Part shown: in pieces, positions 38,044 to 45,892 of the stretch
How the letters are laid out: every line of letters begins with the position of its first letter
Position numbering within the stretch: position 1 is the stretch's first letter
Notes under the pieces: generated by a model
What the model saw: the letters and a program-made list of their open reading frames with translations, nothing else
Database searches by the model: none
What the model was told of the DNA's origin: nothing
Assembly: GCA_040878395.1 (NCBI GenBank)
Contig: JBBDMI010000012.1
Coordinates: forward strand, 25,151 to 89,150
DNA length: 64,000 nucleotides
Direction of reading: 5' to 3'
Origin: Candidatus Dependentiae bacterium
Lineage (GTDB): Bacteria; Babelota; Babeliae; Babelales; Vermiphilaceae
Program-made: the position numbers and the translations under genes

Positions 38044-38204
38044 TGTTTCTCCTTTTTGATATGCATTGAGCATAGAAAATATTGAGTTTATGTATCAAGA
38101 GTTATATTACAACTTAGTTGGGTTGTAACTTTACAATACAACCAAAAAAATGCATCATAAATGCAATTAAAAACATATAAAAGCTAAACTGAGATATTAT
38201 AAAT

Positions 38205-39041
38205 ATGCAAAGCTCAACAAATAAGAAGTTAACAAAAAAAGAGATAGGGGAGTTTCAAAACTTTATTTGGCAATTTTATAAACAATATGGACGTCCATTT
38301 GCATGGCGAAATGTAGAGAACTCATATTATATTTTAGTTTCAGAGATTATGTTGCAACAAACGCAAACATATCGTGTAGAGCCAAAATTTGAACAGTTTA
38401 TTGCAGCATTTCCCGATATACAAACATTGGCCCAAGCAGATTTGCGGGATGTTTTGGGTGTATGGCAAGGTTTGGGATACAACCGACGAGGCAAAGCATT
38501 GTGGCAAAATGCGCAGCGTGTTGTTGATGAATTTAAGGGAGTATTGCCCGATGATCCGGATGTACTGCAAACATTTACTCATATTGGGCCAAATACTGCA
38601 GCTTCAATTACAGCCTTTGCATTCAATAAACCGGTTGTTTTTATTGAGACAAATATTCGTGCAGTCTTTTTGCATTCTTTTTTTAAAGATCAGGAAAAGA
38701 TCAAAGATGCTCAGTTAATGCCATTGATTGCGCAAACTTTAGATGTAAATAATGCTCGAGAGTGGTATTATGCGCTGATGGATTATGGCGTGCATTTGAA
38801 AAAAAGTTTACCTAATCCTAGCCGTAAAAGTGCTCATCACGCAGTACAGTCAAAATTTCAAGGTTCAGATAGGCAAATTCGTGGCAAAATTATCAAAAAA
38901 ATTGTAGAAGTTCAATCTATAAATAAAGATGAATTGATAATGTTTTTGGGTAAAGAGTCTGAGCGTTATGAACGTATTTTAAATGCATTGGTTGCGGAAC
39001 AAATGGTTTTGGAAAAAAATAATCAAATTTATATTAAATAA
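38205..39041 (+). CDS. MutY-like HhH-GPD DNA glycosylase without Fe-S domain
   Basis: 278 residues. SEIMLQQTQ (46-54) carries the MutY-type catalytic Glu47, and LGVWQGLGYNRRG is also MutY-like. The helix-hairpin-helix lies at 125-135 (THIGPNTAAS). The downstream acidic residue that activates the base is Glu148 in VFIETNIR rather than Asp. The Cys cluster that follows in MutY and endonuclease III is absent; instead there is a basic stretch, then a short winged-helix-like end. It most likely removes adenine opposite 8-oxoguanine; I would not be sure of the base. Confidence 0.8.
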   Translation: MQSSTNKKLTKKEIGEFQNFIWQFYKQYGRPFAWRNVENSYYILVSEIMLQQTQTYRVEPKFEQFIAAFPDIQTLAQADLRDVLGVWQGLGYNRRGKALWQNAQRVVDEFKGVLPDDPDVLQTFTHIGPNTAASITAFAFNKPVVFIETNIRAVFLHSFFKDQEKIKDAQLMPLIAQTLDVNNAREWYYALMDYGVHLKKSLPNPSRKSAHHAVQSKFQGSDRQIRGKIIKKIVEVQSINKDELIMFLGKESERYERILNALVAEQMVLEKNNQIYIK

Positions 39042-39127
39042 CTCACCTTACGCAATAAATACAATATATTAGATATCTTATAGTTACTTAAAACCTTTTT
39101 ACTATGAATTATATTCTCTCTTGTTTT

Positions 39128-39419
39128 CCTGCCCGCCTTAGCTTCCATCTTACGTTGAAACTTACTCCTTCGCTGAAGCTTCTGCGCACAAGTCAGAGGA
39201 CAGACCTACGAAGTGATTGTGTTAAAAGTCAATAAATCTTAAATTGTTTTTAGTTTTGCACAAAATAATATCTTAATGAAGTCTCATTTCAAAAGATAAG
39301 TATACTTTTACATTGTGCGTAACTTAATAAGTATTCTTTTAGGTAACATCGGTTCCCACTGGATCCTCTTCGCCTGTCCTCTGAAGTTTCAACGTAAGAT
39401 GGAAGCTAAGGCGGGCAGG
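39128..39419. repeat. 292-bp MITE-like element with 35-bp terminal inverted repeats
   Basis: The ends at 39128-39162 and 39385-39419 are perfect 35-base inverted repeats beginning cctgcccgccttagctt. The interior contains unit D (39258-39335), also found in block 1. No open frame of note lies inside. Confidence 0.85.
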
Positions 39420-39427
39420 CTGCGGAT

Positions 39428-39557
39428 GCCTATGCATTACCCACATCTTTTGTAATGCTTTAAATAATTATTTTAAACAGGTTTAACTTTCAAGCTTATT
39501 TTAGAAAAAATTACTTTCAAAATAATTATCACACAAAATAACAAAGTTTCTCACCCC
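39428..39557. repeat. Repeat unit B (reverse orientation)
   Basis: About 130 bases, nearly identical (a few differences) to 15327-15462, 63340-63473 and 63871-64000. It runs from gcctatgcattacccacat to tttctcacccctgtcat. It sits between two MITE-like elements. Confidence 0.9.
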
Positions 39558-39714
39558 TGTCATTCCTGCGAAGGCAGGAATCCACAATAAATGAAATAAA
39601 TTCATTAAAAAATATTATTTTAGATTCCCTGTAATTTTCCTCATAAGCCCTACAATGCCTATGCTATTTAATTGTACAAGCTTTTTATGGATTCCTGCCT
39701 TCGCAGGAATGACA
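39558..39714. repeat. 157-bp MITE-like element with 27-bp terminal inverted repeats
   Basis: Ends at 39558-39584 and 39688-39714 are perfect inverted repeats, each itself a hairpin (TGTCATTCCTGCG, then AAGGCAGGAATCCA). A full second copy, in the other orientation, lies at 63718-63874, and a partial one at 63197-63343. The end sequence resembles small palindromes common in proteobacteria, from memory. Confidence 0.9.
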
Positions 39715-39792
39715 GGATGAGGGAAATGGCGCCATGGAAAGCCTAAAACAAAAAATATGTTTTTTAAAGGATAAAATGTGGATAATGCATAG

Positions 39793-40022
39793 GCGAATGC
39801 GGGGATCCACTAATTAAGATTTTCTCATTTTAGGATTCTTTATTTTTCATTAAACCTTTTTTAAAGCTATAGTTATTTCAAAACTTACATGATGCACTTT
39901 ATTACGAATTAATCCCCGTTCTTACGAATTCGATAATCAAGATTATAAAGTTATTTCAACTTTATTTACTATCACAAAAAATAGAAATAAGGAAAATTTA
40001 ATTAGTGGATCCCCGCATTCGC
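39793..40022. repeat. 230-bp element with 24-bp terminal inverted repeats
   Basis: Ends at 39793-39816 and 39999-40022 are perfect inverted repeats containing GCGGGGATCCAC. The same end sequence bounds the 201-bp element at 63455-63655, but the interiors differ. Bases 39715-39790 are a further repeat (also at 63648-63720). Confidence 0.85.
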
Positions 40023-40086
40023 TAGGACGACAAAGAGGGTATTTCAACATTAAAAAACAATTTGTTATCGTGTATAATTTCATTCA

Positions 40087-40307
40087 AGAGATGAGAGCAC
40101 AAGTTTCTATAAGAGGTCTATTGTTTAAACATACTTGATGACAAAATAGGCAAATTTATTTATTTTTTCACTTAGATTATTATCACATACTATTTGAAAA
40201 CTGTGTGATAATAATTTTTAAAAAGAGTTTCTTCTAAAATAAGTTATTAAATCTATGAGTGTGTAAGATGAGTTAAGAGATGAGAGCACAAGTTTTTACA
40301 AGAGGTC
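40087..40307. repeat. Repeat F with flanking direct repeats
   Basis: About 150 bases (40122-40272) recur at 56400-56540. They are flanked by two 33-base direct repeats at 40087-40119 and 40275-40307 (agagatgagagcacaag...), suggesting target duplication or unequal exchange. Confidence 0.75.
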
Positions 40308-40315
40308 TCGTGAAT

Positions 40316-41533
40316 TTAAGTAAAGAACATTACTGTAATTATCAAGAAATTTGTGAAGACAAATGGCCAATACATTAATCTGAAAAAGAGCGTCTCTTTA
40401 GGCATAGATTTAATCGTTTCAGTTGATCCTAATGTTTTGACATAGCGGACAGCGAGCATAATATTAAAAAGAATAATAATATAGCTCAAAAAGTAAGCGT
40501 ATTCAGGATAGCTGGGGACGTTTGATGGAATCAGGTCGCGTAAGCGTTGGTGAGATACAATCAGTGCAAATAATATTGCGGCGTTGATACTAAGATATGA
40601 ATGTGGCCGTGAAAAAAGACGACGGAACATCAATAAAAATGCAAACGATAATACTAAGATGGTGATAACCGGCAAGAATACCAGTATGAGTAGATTTATT
40701 ACTTCTCTTTTTATATTAATGTTGAAATTTAATACCGGAAAATTATTTGCAAAGATATAATCTTTAACGCCGTGATTAGCAGAGCTTTTTTTTGTTGTAT
40801 ATGAATAGTAAGTCTTTTCGATTGCCAGCTTGGTCGGATTCAAATTTTCATCAATGCCAATTTGCTGATTTTCGTCTGTTTTCCATGATGAAAAATCAGG
40901 AGTAAGTATTACCGGTTTAGTTAATGATGAATGGGCCAGCTCTACATTAATTTTTTGTTTATCCAAAGGAAACTGTGTGTAGTCTAATTGTTTGATAAGC
41001 TCTACTTTGAAGTCAAAGCCGTATACTATTCCATTTTCAGTTTTAAGTTGATATGTTGGAGTAATTTGTGAGCTGCGTGCATTAAGAATTACCACCTCTT
41101 TTGCAAGATCTTTATCTTTTTGAGTATATGTTTGCCAAATTGAACCGGATAGTGAAACAGTGTTTTCATTTTGTATATTAATAGATTTGATAATTACGCC
41201 GGTAGGAATAAGATATTGTAATGATGGATCCATTTCTCTCTGTTTTGTATTTTTGTCTAAAAAGCTATTTTGTTCCGTGATAGTATAGATGGGGGTATTG
41301 TTGATTTGGCTTTGACTTGTATCGACATGGTAGAAAGTGTATAAGATTGTGTAGCTACCCAAAAACATAAAAAAAGAAAAAATACTTGAAATGAACCAAT
41401 AGGTGCTGCTGTTTCTCATGCGTAACCACATAAACACAGACAATAAAAAAAAGAGAGCAACTGGTCCTATAGTGAGGAATACAAGTAAAGGGCTATGATT
41501 TTCCATGAGCGTTGTGATCAAAGATGTTTTCAT
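40316..41533 (-). CDS. Pentameric ligand-gated ion channel-like membrane protein
   Basis: 405 residues. Two N-terminal helices (about 14-36, 45-67) precede a beta-rich domain of about 210 residues (70-278). That domain contains FPLDKQKINVEL (188-199), the position and sequence of the Pro-loop in pentameric ligand-gated channels. INIKREVINLLILVFLPVI then leads into a four-helix block (about 280-302, 312-328, 345-365, 387-404). ELIC/GLIC-type channels have the same beta domain plus four-helix order but lack the two extra N-terminal helices. Homology is inferred from pattern, not proven. It is the last gene of an operon with two Cache sensors, 35 bases downstream. Confidence 0.55.
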   Translation of the reverse strand: MKTSLITTLMENHSPLLVFLTIGPVALFFLLSVFMWLRMRNSSTYWFISSIFSFFMFLGSYTILYTFYHVDTSQSQINNTPIYTITEQNSFLDKNTKQREMDPSLQYLIPTGVIIKSINIQNENTVSLSGSIWQTYTQKDKDLAKEVVILNARSSQITPTYQLKTENGIVYGFDFKVELIKQLDYTQFPLDKQKINVELAHSSLTKPVILTPDFSSWKTDENQQIGIDENLNPTKLAIEKTYYSYTTKKSSANHGVKDYIFANNFPVLNFNINIKREVINLLILVFLPVITILVLSFAFLLMFRRLFSRPHSYLSINAAILFALIVSHQRLRDLIPSNVPSYPEYAYFLSYIIILFNIMLAVRYVKTLGSTETIKSMPKETLFFRLMYWPFVFTNFLIITVMFFT

Positions 41534-41568
41534 GTTCAGGACCCCTTTTTAGAAATTTTCGTTATTTT

Positions 41569-42921
41569 TTAATGTTTAGGTTTGCTATCTTTGATTTTTT
41601 TTGTAGAAAATATATATCGCGTGAATAAAAAAGCCGTAAATATAAGTGTTAATAAAATAAGTATGTTCCAAAAGCCAATAATTATCATGAGTCGATACAG
41701 AGAACTAAGTATTTCGCTTTTGTCTTTTTCTACAAGAATTGCCCAATTTAAACCTTTAATTTTTAGCGGTGCAAATGCACTCAAAACTTTAAGACCGCGG
41801 TAATCTTTTGTTTCAATTTCTCCTGTTTTTCCTTTCAATGCTTTTCTTGCGGATTTGGTATTTACTCTTTGCAGTAAAATAGTTGTATCAAAAGTTTCTA
41901 TGTTTTTAATAATAAGAGAATCAGTTTTTTCATTTTTTAGTTGTTGTAGGTAGTTTTTGCGATCTTGAATTAAGAAGCGTGAAATGCTACGCATAGAAAA
42001 ATCATTACCGATTAAATATGCTTCGCCTGTTTTACCTAGTCCGGCTTTTTCCCATTCTTTATCATCAGTCATATACAGATTTATTTGATCACTAGGCATT
42101 TGAAAAGCTAGCACACCGATTTGTATGTCATTTTCATAAATTGGCGTTGCTATGAATGCAGCAGGTGCAGCATAAGAAGGATCATAAAAATTGTAATCAA
42201 TTATTGTTGCATGAAGAGTTTTTTCAGCTTGTGAGATTTGTTTTATCAGTTGAGCAAGGTTGGACTTTTTGAGTTCGGTGGTGAACAAATTGTTAGCAAA
42301 ATCTATTTCTTTAAATACTGTATATAGAATAACTCCCGAGACATGATCTATTAAAAAAATGTCATAATATTTAAACTTTTCAAGAAAATTGCGTAAATAT
42401 GGGTGATATTTTGCATGAACTTCATTATAGCTTCCTGCTTTAGGAGCATCAGTCAGTTTATCTTTTTGGCCTATAGGATTTGGGTTTTCTGCAATATAAA
42501 CGTTTTGTAAAAGGACTGAGGCAGATTTTTCCGGTATAAACTGTTCTGCGTTCTTTTTTATACTTAGATGAGGGTTTAGTCGCGCAAGGAATTCATTATC
42601 ATAGTAGTTAGATAATGTTTTTTTCTGCATATTTAGTTGATCATTATCTGTTCCATTATTTAATGATTCAAAAGCCTCCTTGAACTCTTTCATTGCATTA
42701 ATAATCATAAAGTCTTGTGCAAATGTTTCACATTGATTTTGAATTTGATTGAAATAGGTTTCAATTTGCAGTTTTTTAGCGGTTCGTATTGCTGTTAAAG
42801 AGTCTTTTGATATTAGGGTGAATGCTTTTTTCCCATTATAATAGATAATAAATAATGTTAAGAAAGTTGTTGTGATACCAAAAAATAAAATGGTATAAAA
42901 AGTTTTTTGCTCTGTATTCAT
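41569..42921 (-). CDS. dCache sensor protein without output domain (copy 2)
   Basis: 450 residues. One helix (about 9-30), a double-Cache periplasmic sensor domain (about 35-400) and a second helix (about 415-440) followed by only ~10 charged cytoplasmic residues. Strong Cache signatures: QIETYFNQIQNQCETFAQDF near residue 50 and GKTGEAYLIGNDFSMRS near 295. Related Cache proteins normally continue into a HAMP and a chemotaxis or cyclase domain; here there is none. So it must signal through a partner, perhaps the adjacent channel-like protein. Almost identical to the upstream copy; the 3' ends match base for base. Confidence 0.85.
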   Translation of the reverse strand: MNTEQKTFYTILFFGITTTFLTLFIIYYNGKKAFTLISKDSLTAIRTAKKLQIETYFNQIQNQCETFAQDFMIINAMKEFKEAFESLNNGTDNDQLNMQKKTLSNYYDNEFLARLNPHLSIKKNAEQFIPEKSASVLLQNVYIAENPNPIGQKDKLTDAPKAGSYNEVHAKYHPYLRNFLEKFKYYDIFLIDHVSGVILYTVFKEIDFANNLFTTELKKSNLAQLIKQISQAEKTLHATIIDYNFYDPSYAAPAAFIATPIYENDIQIGVLAFQMPSDQINLYMTDDKEWEKAGLGKTGEAYLIGNDFSMRSISRFLIQDRKNYLQQLKNEKTDSLIIKNIETFDTTILLQRVNTKSARKALKGKTGEIETKDYRGLKVLSAFAPLKIKGLNWAILVEKDKSEILSSLYRLMIIIGFWNILILLTLIFTAFLFTRYIFSTKKIKDSKPKH

Positions 42922-42946
42922 TTCGTAAGATCCATATTTTTATTTT

Positions 42947-44299
42947 TTAATGTTTAGGTTTGCTATCTTTGATTTTTTTTGTAGAAAATATATATCGCGT
43001 GAATAAAAAAGCCGTAAATATAAGTGTTAATAAAATAAGTATGTTCCAAAAGCCAATAATTATCATGAGTCGATACAGAGAACTAAGTATTTCGCTTTTG
43101 TCTTTTTCTACAAGAATTGCCCAATTTAAACCTTTAATTTTTAGCGGTGCAAATGCACTCAAAACTTTAAGACCGCGGTAATCTTTTGTTTCAATTTCTC
43201 CTGTTTTTCCTTTCAATGCTTTTCTTGCGGATTTGGTATTTACTCTTTGCAGTAAAATAGTTGTATCAAAAGTTTCTATGTTTTTAATAACAAGAGAATC
43301 AGTTTTCTCATTTTTTAGTTGCTGTAGGTAGTTTTTGCGATTTTGAATTAAGAAGCGTGAAATGCTCCGCATAGAAAAATCATTCCCGATTAAATATGCT
43401 TCACCTGTTTTGCCAAAACCGGTTTTGCCCCATTCTTTATCATCAGTCATATACAGATTTATTTGATCAGTAGGCATTTGAAAAGCTAGCACACCGATTT
43501 GTATATCGTTTTCATAAATCGGCGTCGCTATGAATGCAGCAGGTGCAGCATAAGAAGGATCGTAAAAGTTGTAATCAATTATTGTTGCATGAAGAGGCTT
43601 TTCAGCTTGTGAGATTTGTTTTATTAATTGAGCAAGATTTGATTTTTTGAGTTCGGTGGTGAATAAATTATTAGCAAAATCTATTTCTTTAAATACTGTA
43701 TATAGAACAACTCCCGAGACATGATCTATCAAAAAGACGTCATAATATTTAAACTTTTCCAGGAAATTGCGTAAATATGGATGATATTTTGTATGAACCT
43801 CATTGTAGCTTCCTGCTTTAGGAGCATCAGTCAGTTTATCTTTTTGGCCTGTAGGGTTTGGGTTTTCTGCAATATAAACGTTTTGTAAAAGGACTGAGGC
43901 AGATTTTTCTGGCATAAACTGTTCTGCGTTCTTTTTTATACTTAGATGAGGGTTTAGTCGCGCAAGGAATTCATTATCATAGTAGTTAGATAATGTTTTT
44001 TTCTGCATATTTAGTTGATCATTATCTGTTCCATTATTTAATGATTCAAAAGCCTCCTTGAACTCTTTCATTGCATTAATAATCATAAAGTCTTGTGCAA
44101 ATGTTTCACATTGATTTTGAATTTGATTGAAGTAGGTTTCAATTTGCAGCTTTTTAGCGGTTCGTATTGCTGTTAAAGAGTCTTTTAGGATTAGAGTGAG
44201 TGTGTTTTTTCCATTATAATAAACAATCGATAACATTAAGAAAGTTGTTGTGATGCCAAAAAATAAGATGGTATAAAAAGTTTTTTGCCCTGTATTCAT
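42947..44299 (-). CDS. dCache sensor protein without output domain (copy 1)
   Basis: 450 residues, near-identical to its neighbour, with scattered changes concentrated in the N-terminal helix (about 24-38) and a few in the sensor domain. ATG at 44299 is preferred because it aligns with the start of the other copy and GGATC lies 9 bases upstream; an in-frame ATG at 44371 adds 24 unmatched residues. The stop is 25 bases before copy 2 starts. First gene of the three-gene operon. Ligand unknown. Confidence 0.85.
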   Translation of the reverse strand: MNTGQKTFYTILFFGITTTFLMLSIVYYNGKNTLTLILKDSLTAIRTAKKLQIETYFNQIQNQCETFAQDFMIINAMKEFKEAFESLNNGTDNDQLNMQKKTLSNYYDNEFLARLNPHLSIKKNAEQFMPEKSASVLLQNVYIAENPNPTGQKDKLTDAPKAGSYNEVHTKYHPYLRNFLEKFKYYDVFLIDHVSGVVLYTVFKEIDFANNLFTTELKKSNLAQLIKQISQAEKPLHATIIDYNFYDPSYAAPAAFIATPIYENDIQIGVLAFQMPTDQINLYMTDDKEWGKTGFGKTGEAYLIGNDFSMRSISRFLIQNRKNYLQQLKNEKTDSLVIKNIETFDTTILLQRVNTKSARKALKGKTGEIETKDYRGLKVLSAFAPLKIKGLNWAILVEKDKSEILSSLYRLMIIIGFWNILILLTLIFTAFLFTRYIFSTKKIKDSKPKH

Positions 44300-44421
44300 T
44301 TTTGTAAGATCCATATTTTTATTTTTAATATTGTTATTAATATAAAAAAACAGCTTTGAAAATTTCAACAATATCTTTGTTGTGGTTTTTTATATCTTGT
44401 TATTCGCAAATGAATATAGGG

Positions 44422-45888
44422 CTATAGATGAGCTAAGAACTCATCAGATTCTTTTATATATGCTTGTATTTTTTTTGTATGTATGCGCTGAAGATAGCTA
44501 TACATAATTGCAAGCCGAGGGATTTTTTTTATAACATTTCTTTTTTTATATATAAAGTGCCAATAAAGAGCGTTCCAAGTTTCACACCATTTTCCCTTTT
44601 TATAATCGCTCATTTTAAGGATATAGTTTGATCCGGAAATATATGGTTTTGTTGTCATGCTCCCACCATCGGCATATTGGCTCATACCATATACGTTTGG
44701 CACCATTACCCAGTCGTATGAATCAATAAAAAATTCCATAAACCAGCGATAAATATCATTGGGATTGATTTCACACAAAAGCATGAAATTACCCAAAACC
44801 ATTAAGCGTAAAATATGATGATTGTATGCATAGTTTAATGCTTGATTTATAGCGTCATCAACTGGAGGAATCTTCGTTTTGGCATCCCAAAAAGATTTCG
44901 GCATTTTTCTTTTGTGCTCGAAAAAGTTACTTTTGCGCTGTTCTTGGCCTTCAAGAATATATACTGCACGAACATATTCTCGCCAACCAATTAATTGTCG
45001 AATGAATCCCTCAAGTGAATTGATGGGAACTTTGTTTTTTTTAGCATAGGCCAGTGTTTTTTCTAAAATATCCTGTGGTGTTAATAATCCAACGTTAAGT
45101 AATGGAGAGAGCACTGAATGAAAGAGTACGAGTTCATTTTGTACTATCGCATCTTGATAAGGACCAAATTGAGCAAAACGTTTTTCTAAAAAATCATCAA
45201 ATGCTTTTTTAGCAGTTGGGTATGTTGTAGGATAAAAAAAAGTTTCGGCATTACCATAATTGTTTTTGAAATGCTTTTGTACGTAATTGATCGCTTCTTT
45301 TTGATATTTGTTAGTGCGGGGTTTATAAAAAATTGGAATCTTTATAGAATCTGGCAAAGGTTTTCGATTTTCAGCATCAAAGCTCCATTTACCTCCTATT
45401 GGGTTTCCTTTTTGGGTCATCAATATGTTTAGTCGTTTACGTTGTGCTTGATAAAATCCTTGCTGGCGAAAATTCTTTTTGTTTTTGAAATATTTTTTAA
45501 TCCAGTCAGTTGGTGTTAAAAATAACGGCGTTTCATAAAATTCGAGAGCTGTTTTTATTTTTTTACACCTTGCTTTTAACACTTTTTCAAATGGTGTGTC
45601 GACCGGATCAAGACAGTGTAAAATGTCGATTTTTTTTGCTTTGATTTGCTTTTCAAACTCTTTGCTGTTGTGATGCTCAATGTAAACGACCATGTGCCCA
45701 TTTTTTTTTAAAAAATCTTTGTACATTTGCATCGTGGCACGATGAAATATAATCTTTTGTTTGTGAAAATTGAAATCTGAAAAGTAACGTTCAAATTCAA
45801 CCAAAAAAACTGTTTCTTTTTTCTTTTCAAGCAACGGATGCTGTTCAAGCAGTTGTGTAGGAAGAATCAATATCGCTTCATTACTCAT
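44422..45888 (-). CDS. FeS-BCP-type cryptochrome/photolyase family protein (deoxyribodipyrimidine photolyase-related)
   Basis: 488 residues. N-terminal DPRP-type Rossmann domain (about 1-135) and a C-terminal FAD-binding helical domain with the blocks GWREYVRAVY, MVLGNF, PNVYGMSQYADGG and KMSDYKKGKWCETWNALYW. That last stretch is where FeS-BCP photolyases place three of four cluster Cys within about 17 residues; here it is shortened to nine with one Cys. The fourth might be CEINP. Likely a (6-4) or related photolyase without the cluster. Begins 4 bases after phrB ends, so co-transcribed. Confidence 0.8.
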   Translation of the reverse strand: MSNEAILILPTQLLEQHPLLEKKKETVFLVEFERYFSDFNFHKQKIIFHRATMQMYKDFLKKNGHMVVYIEHHNSKEFEKQIKAKKIDILHCLDPVDTPFEKVLKARCKKIKTALEFYETPLFLTPTDWIKKYFKNKKNFRQQGFYQAQRKRLNILMTQKGNPIGGKWSFDAENRKPLPDSIKIPIFYKPRTNKYQKEAINYVQKHFKNNYGNAETFFYPTTYPTAKKAFDDFLEKRFAQFGPYQDAIVQNELVLFHSVLSPLLNVGLLTPQDILEKTLAYAKKNKVPINSLEGFIRQLIGWREYVRAVYILEGQEQRKSNFFEHKRKMPKSFWDAKTKIPPVDDAINQALNYAYNHHILRLMVLGNFMLLCEINPNDIYRWFMEFFIDSYDWVMVPNVYGMSQYADGGSMTTKPYISGSNYILKMSDYKKGKWCETWNALYWHFIYKKRNVIKKIPRLAIMYSYLQRIHTKKIQAYIKESDEFLAHL

Positions 45889-45892
45889 GGTA

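Noticed and set aside
39558..39714. 157-bp hairpin-ended sequence as a transcription terminator pair
   Set aside because: The hairpins recur as defined ends of a repeated element at several loci, so mobility explains them better.
41582..43181. Two identical 73-codon frames opposite the Cache genes
   Set aside because: They mirror the identical 3' ends of the Cache pair on the other strand; no independent coding signal.
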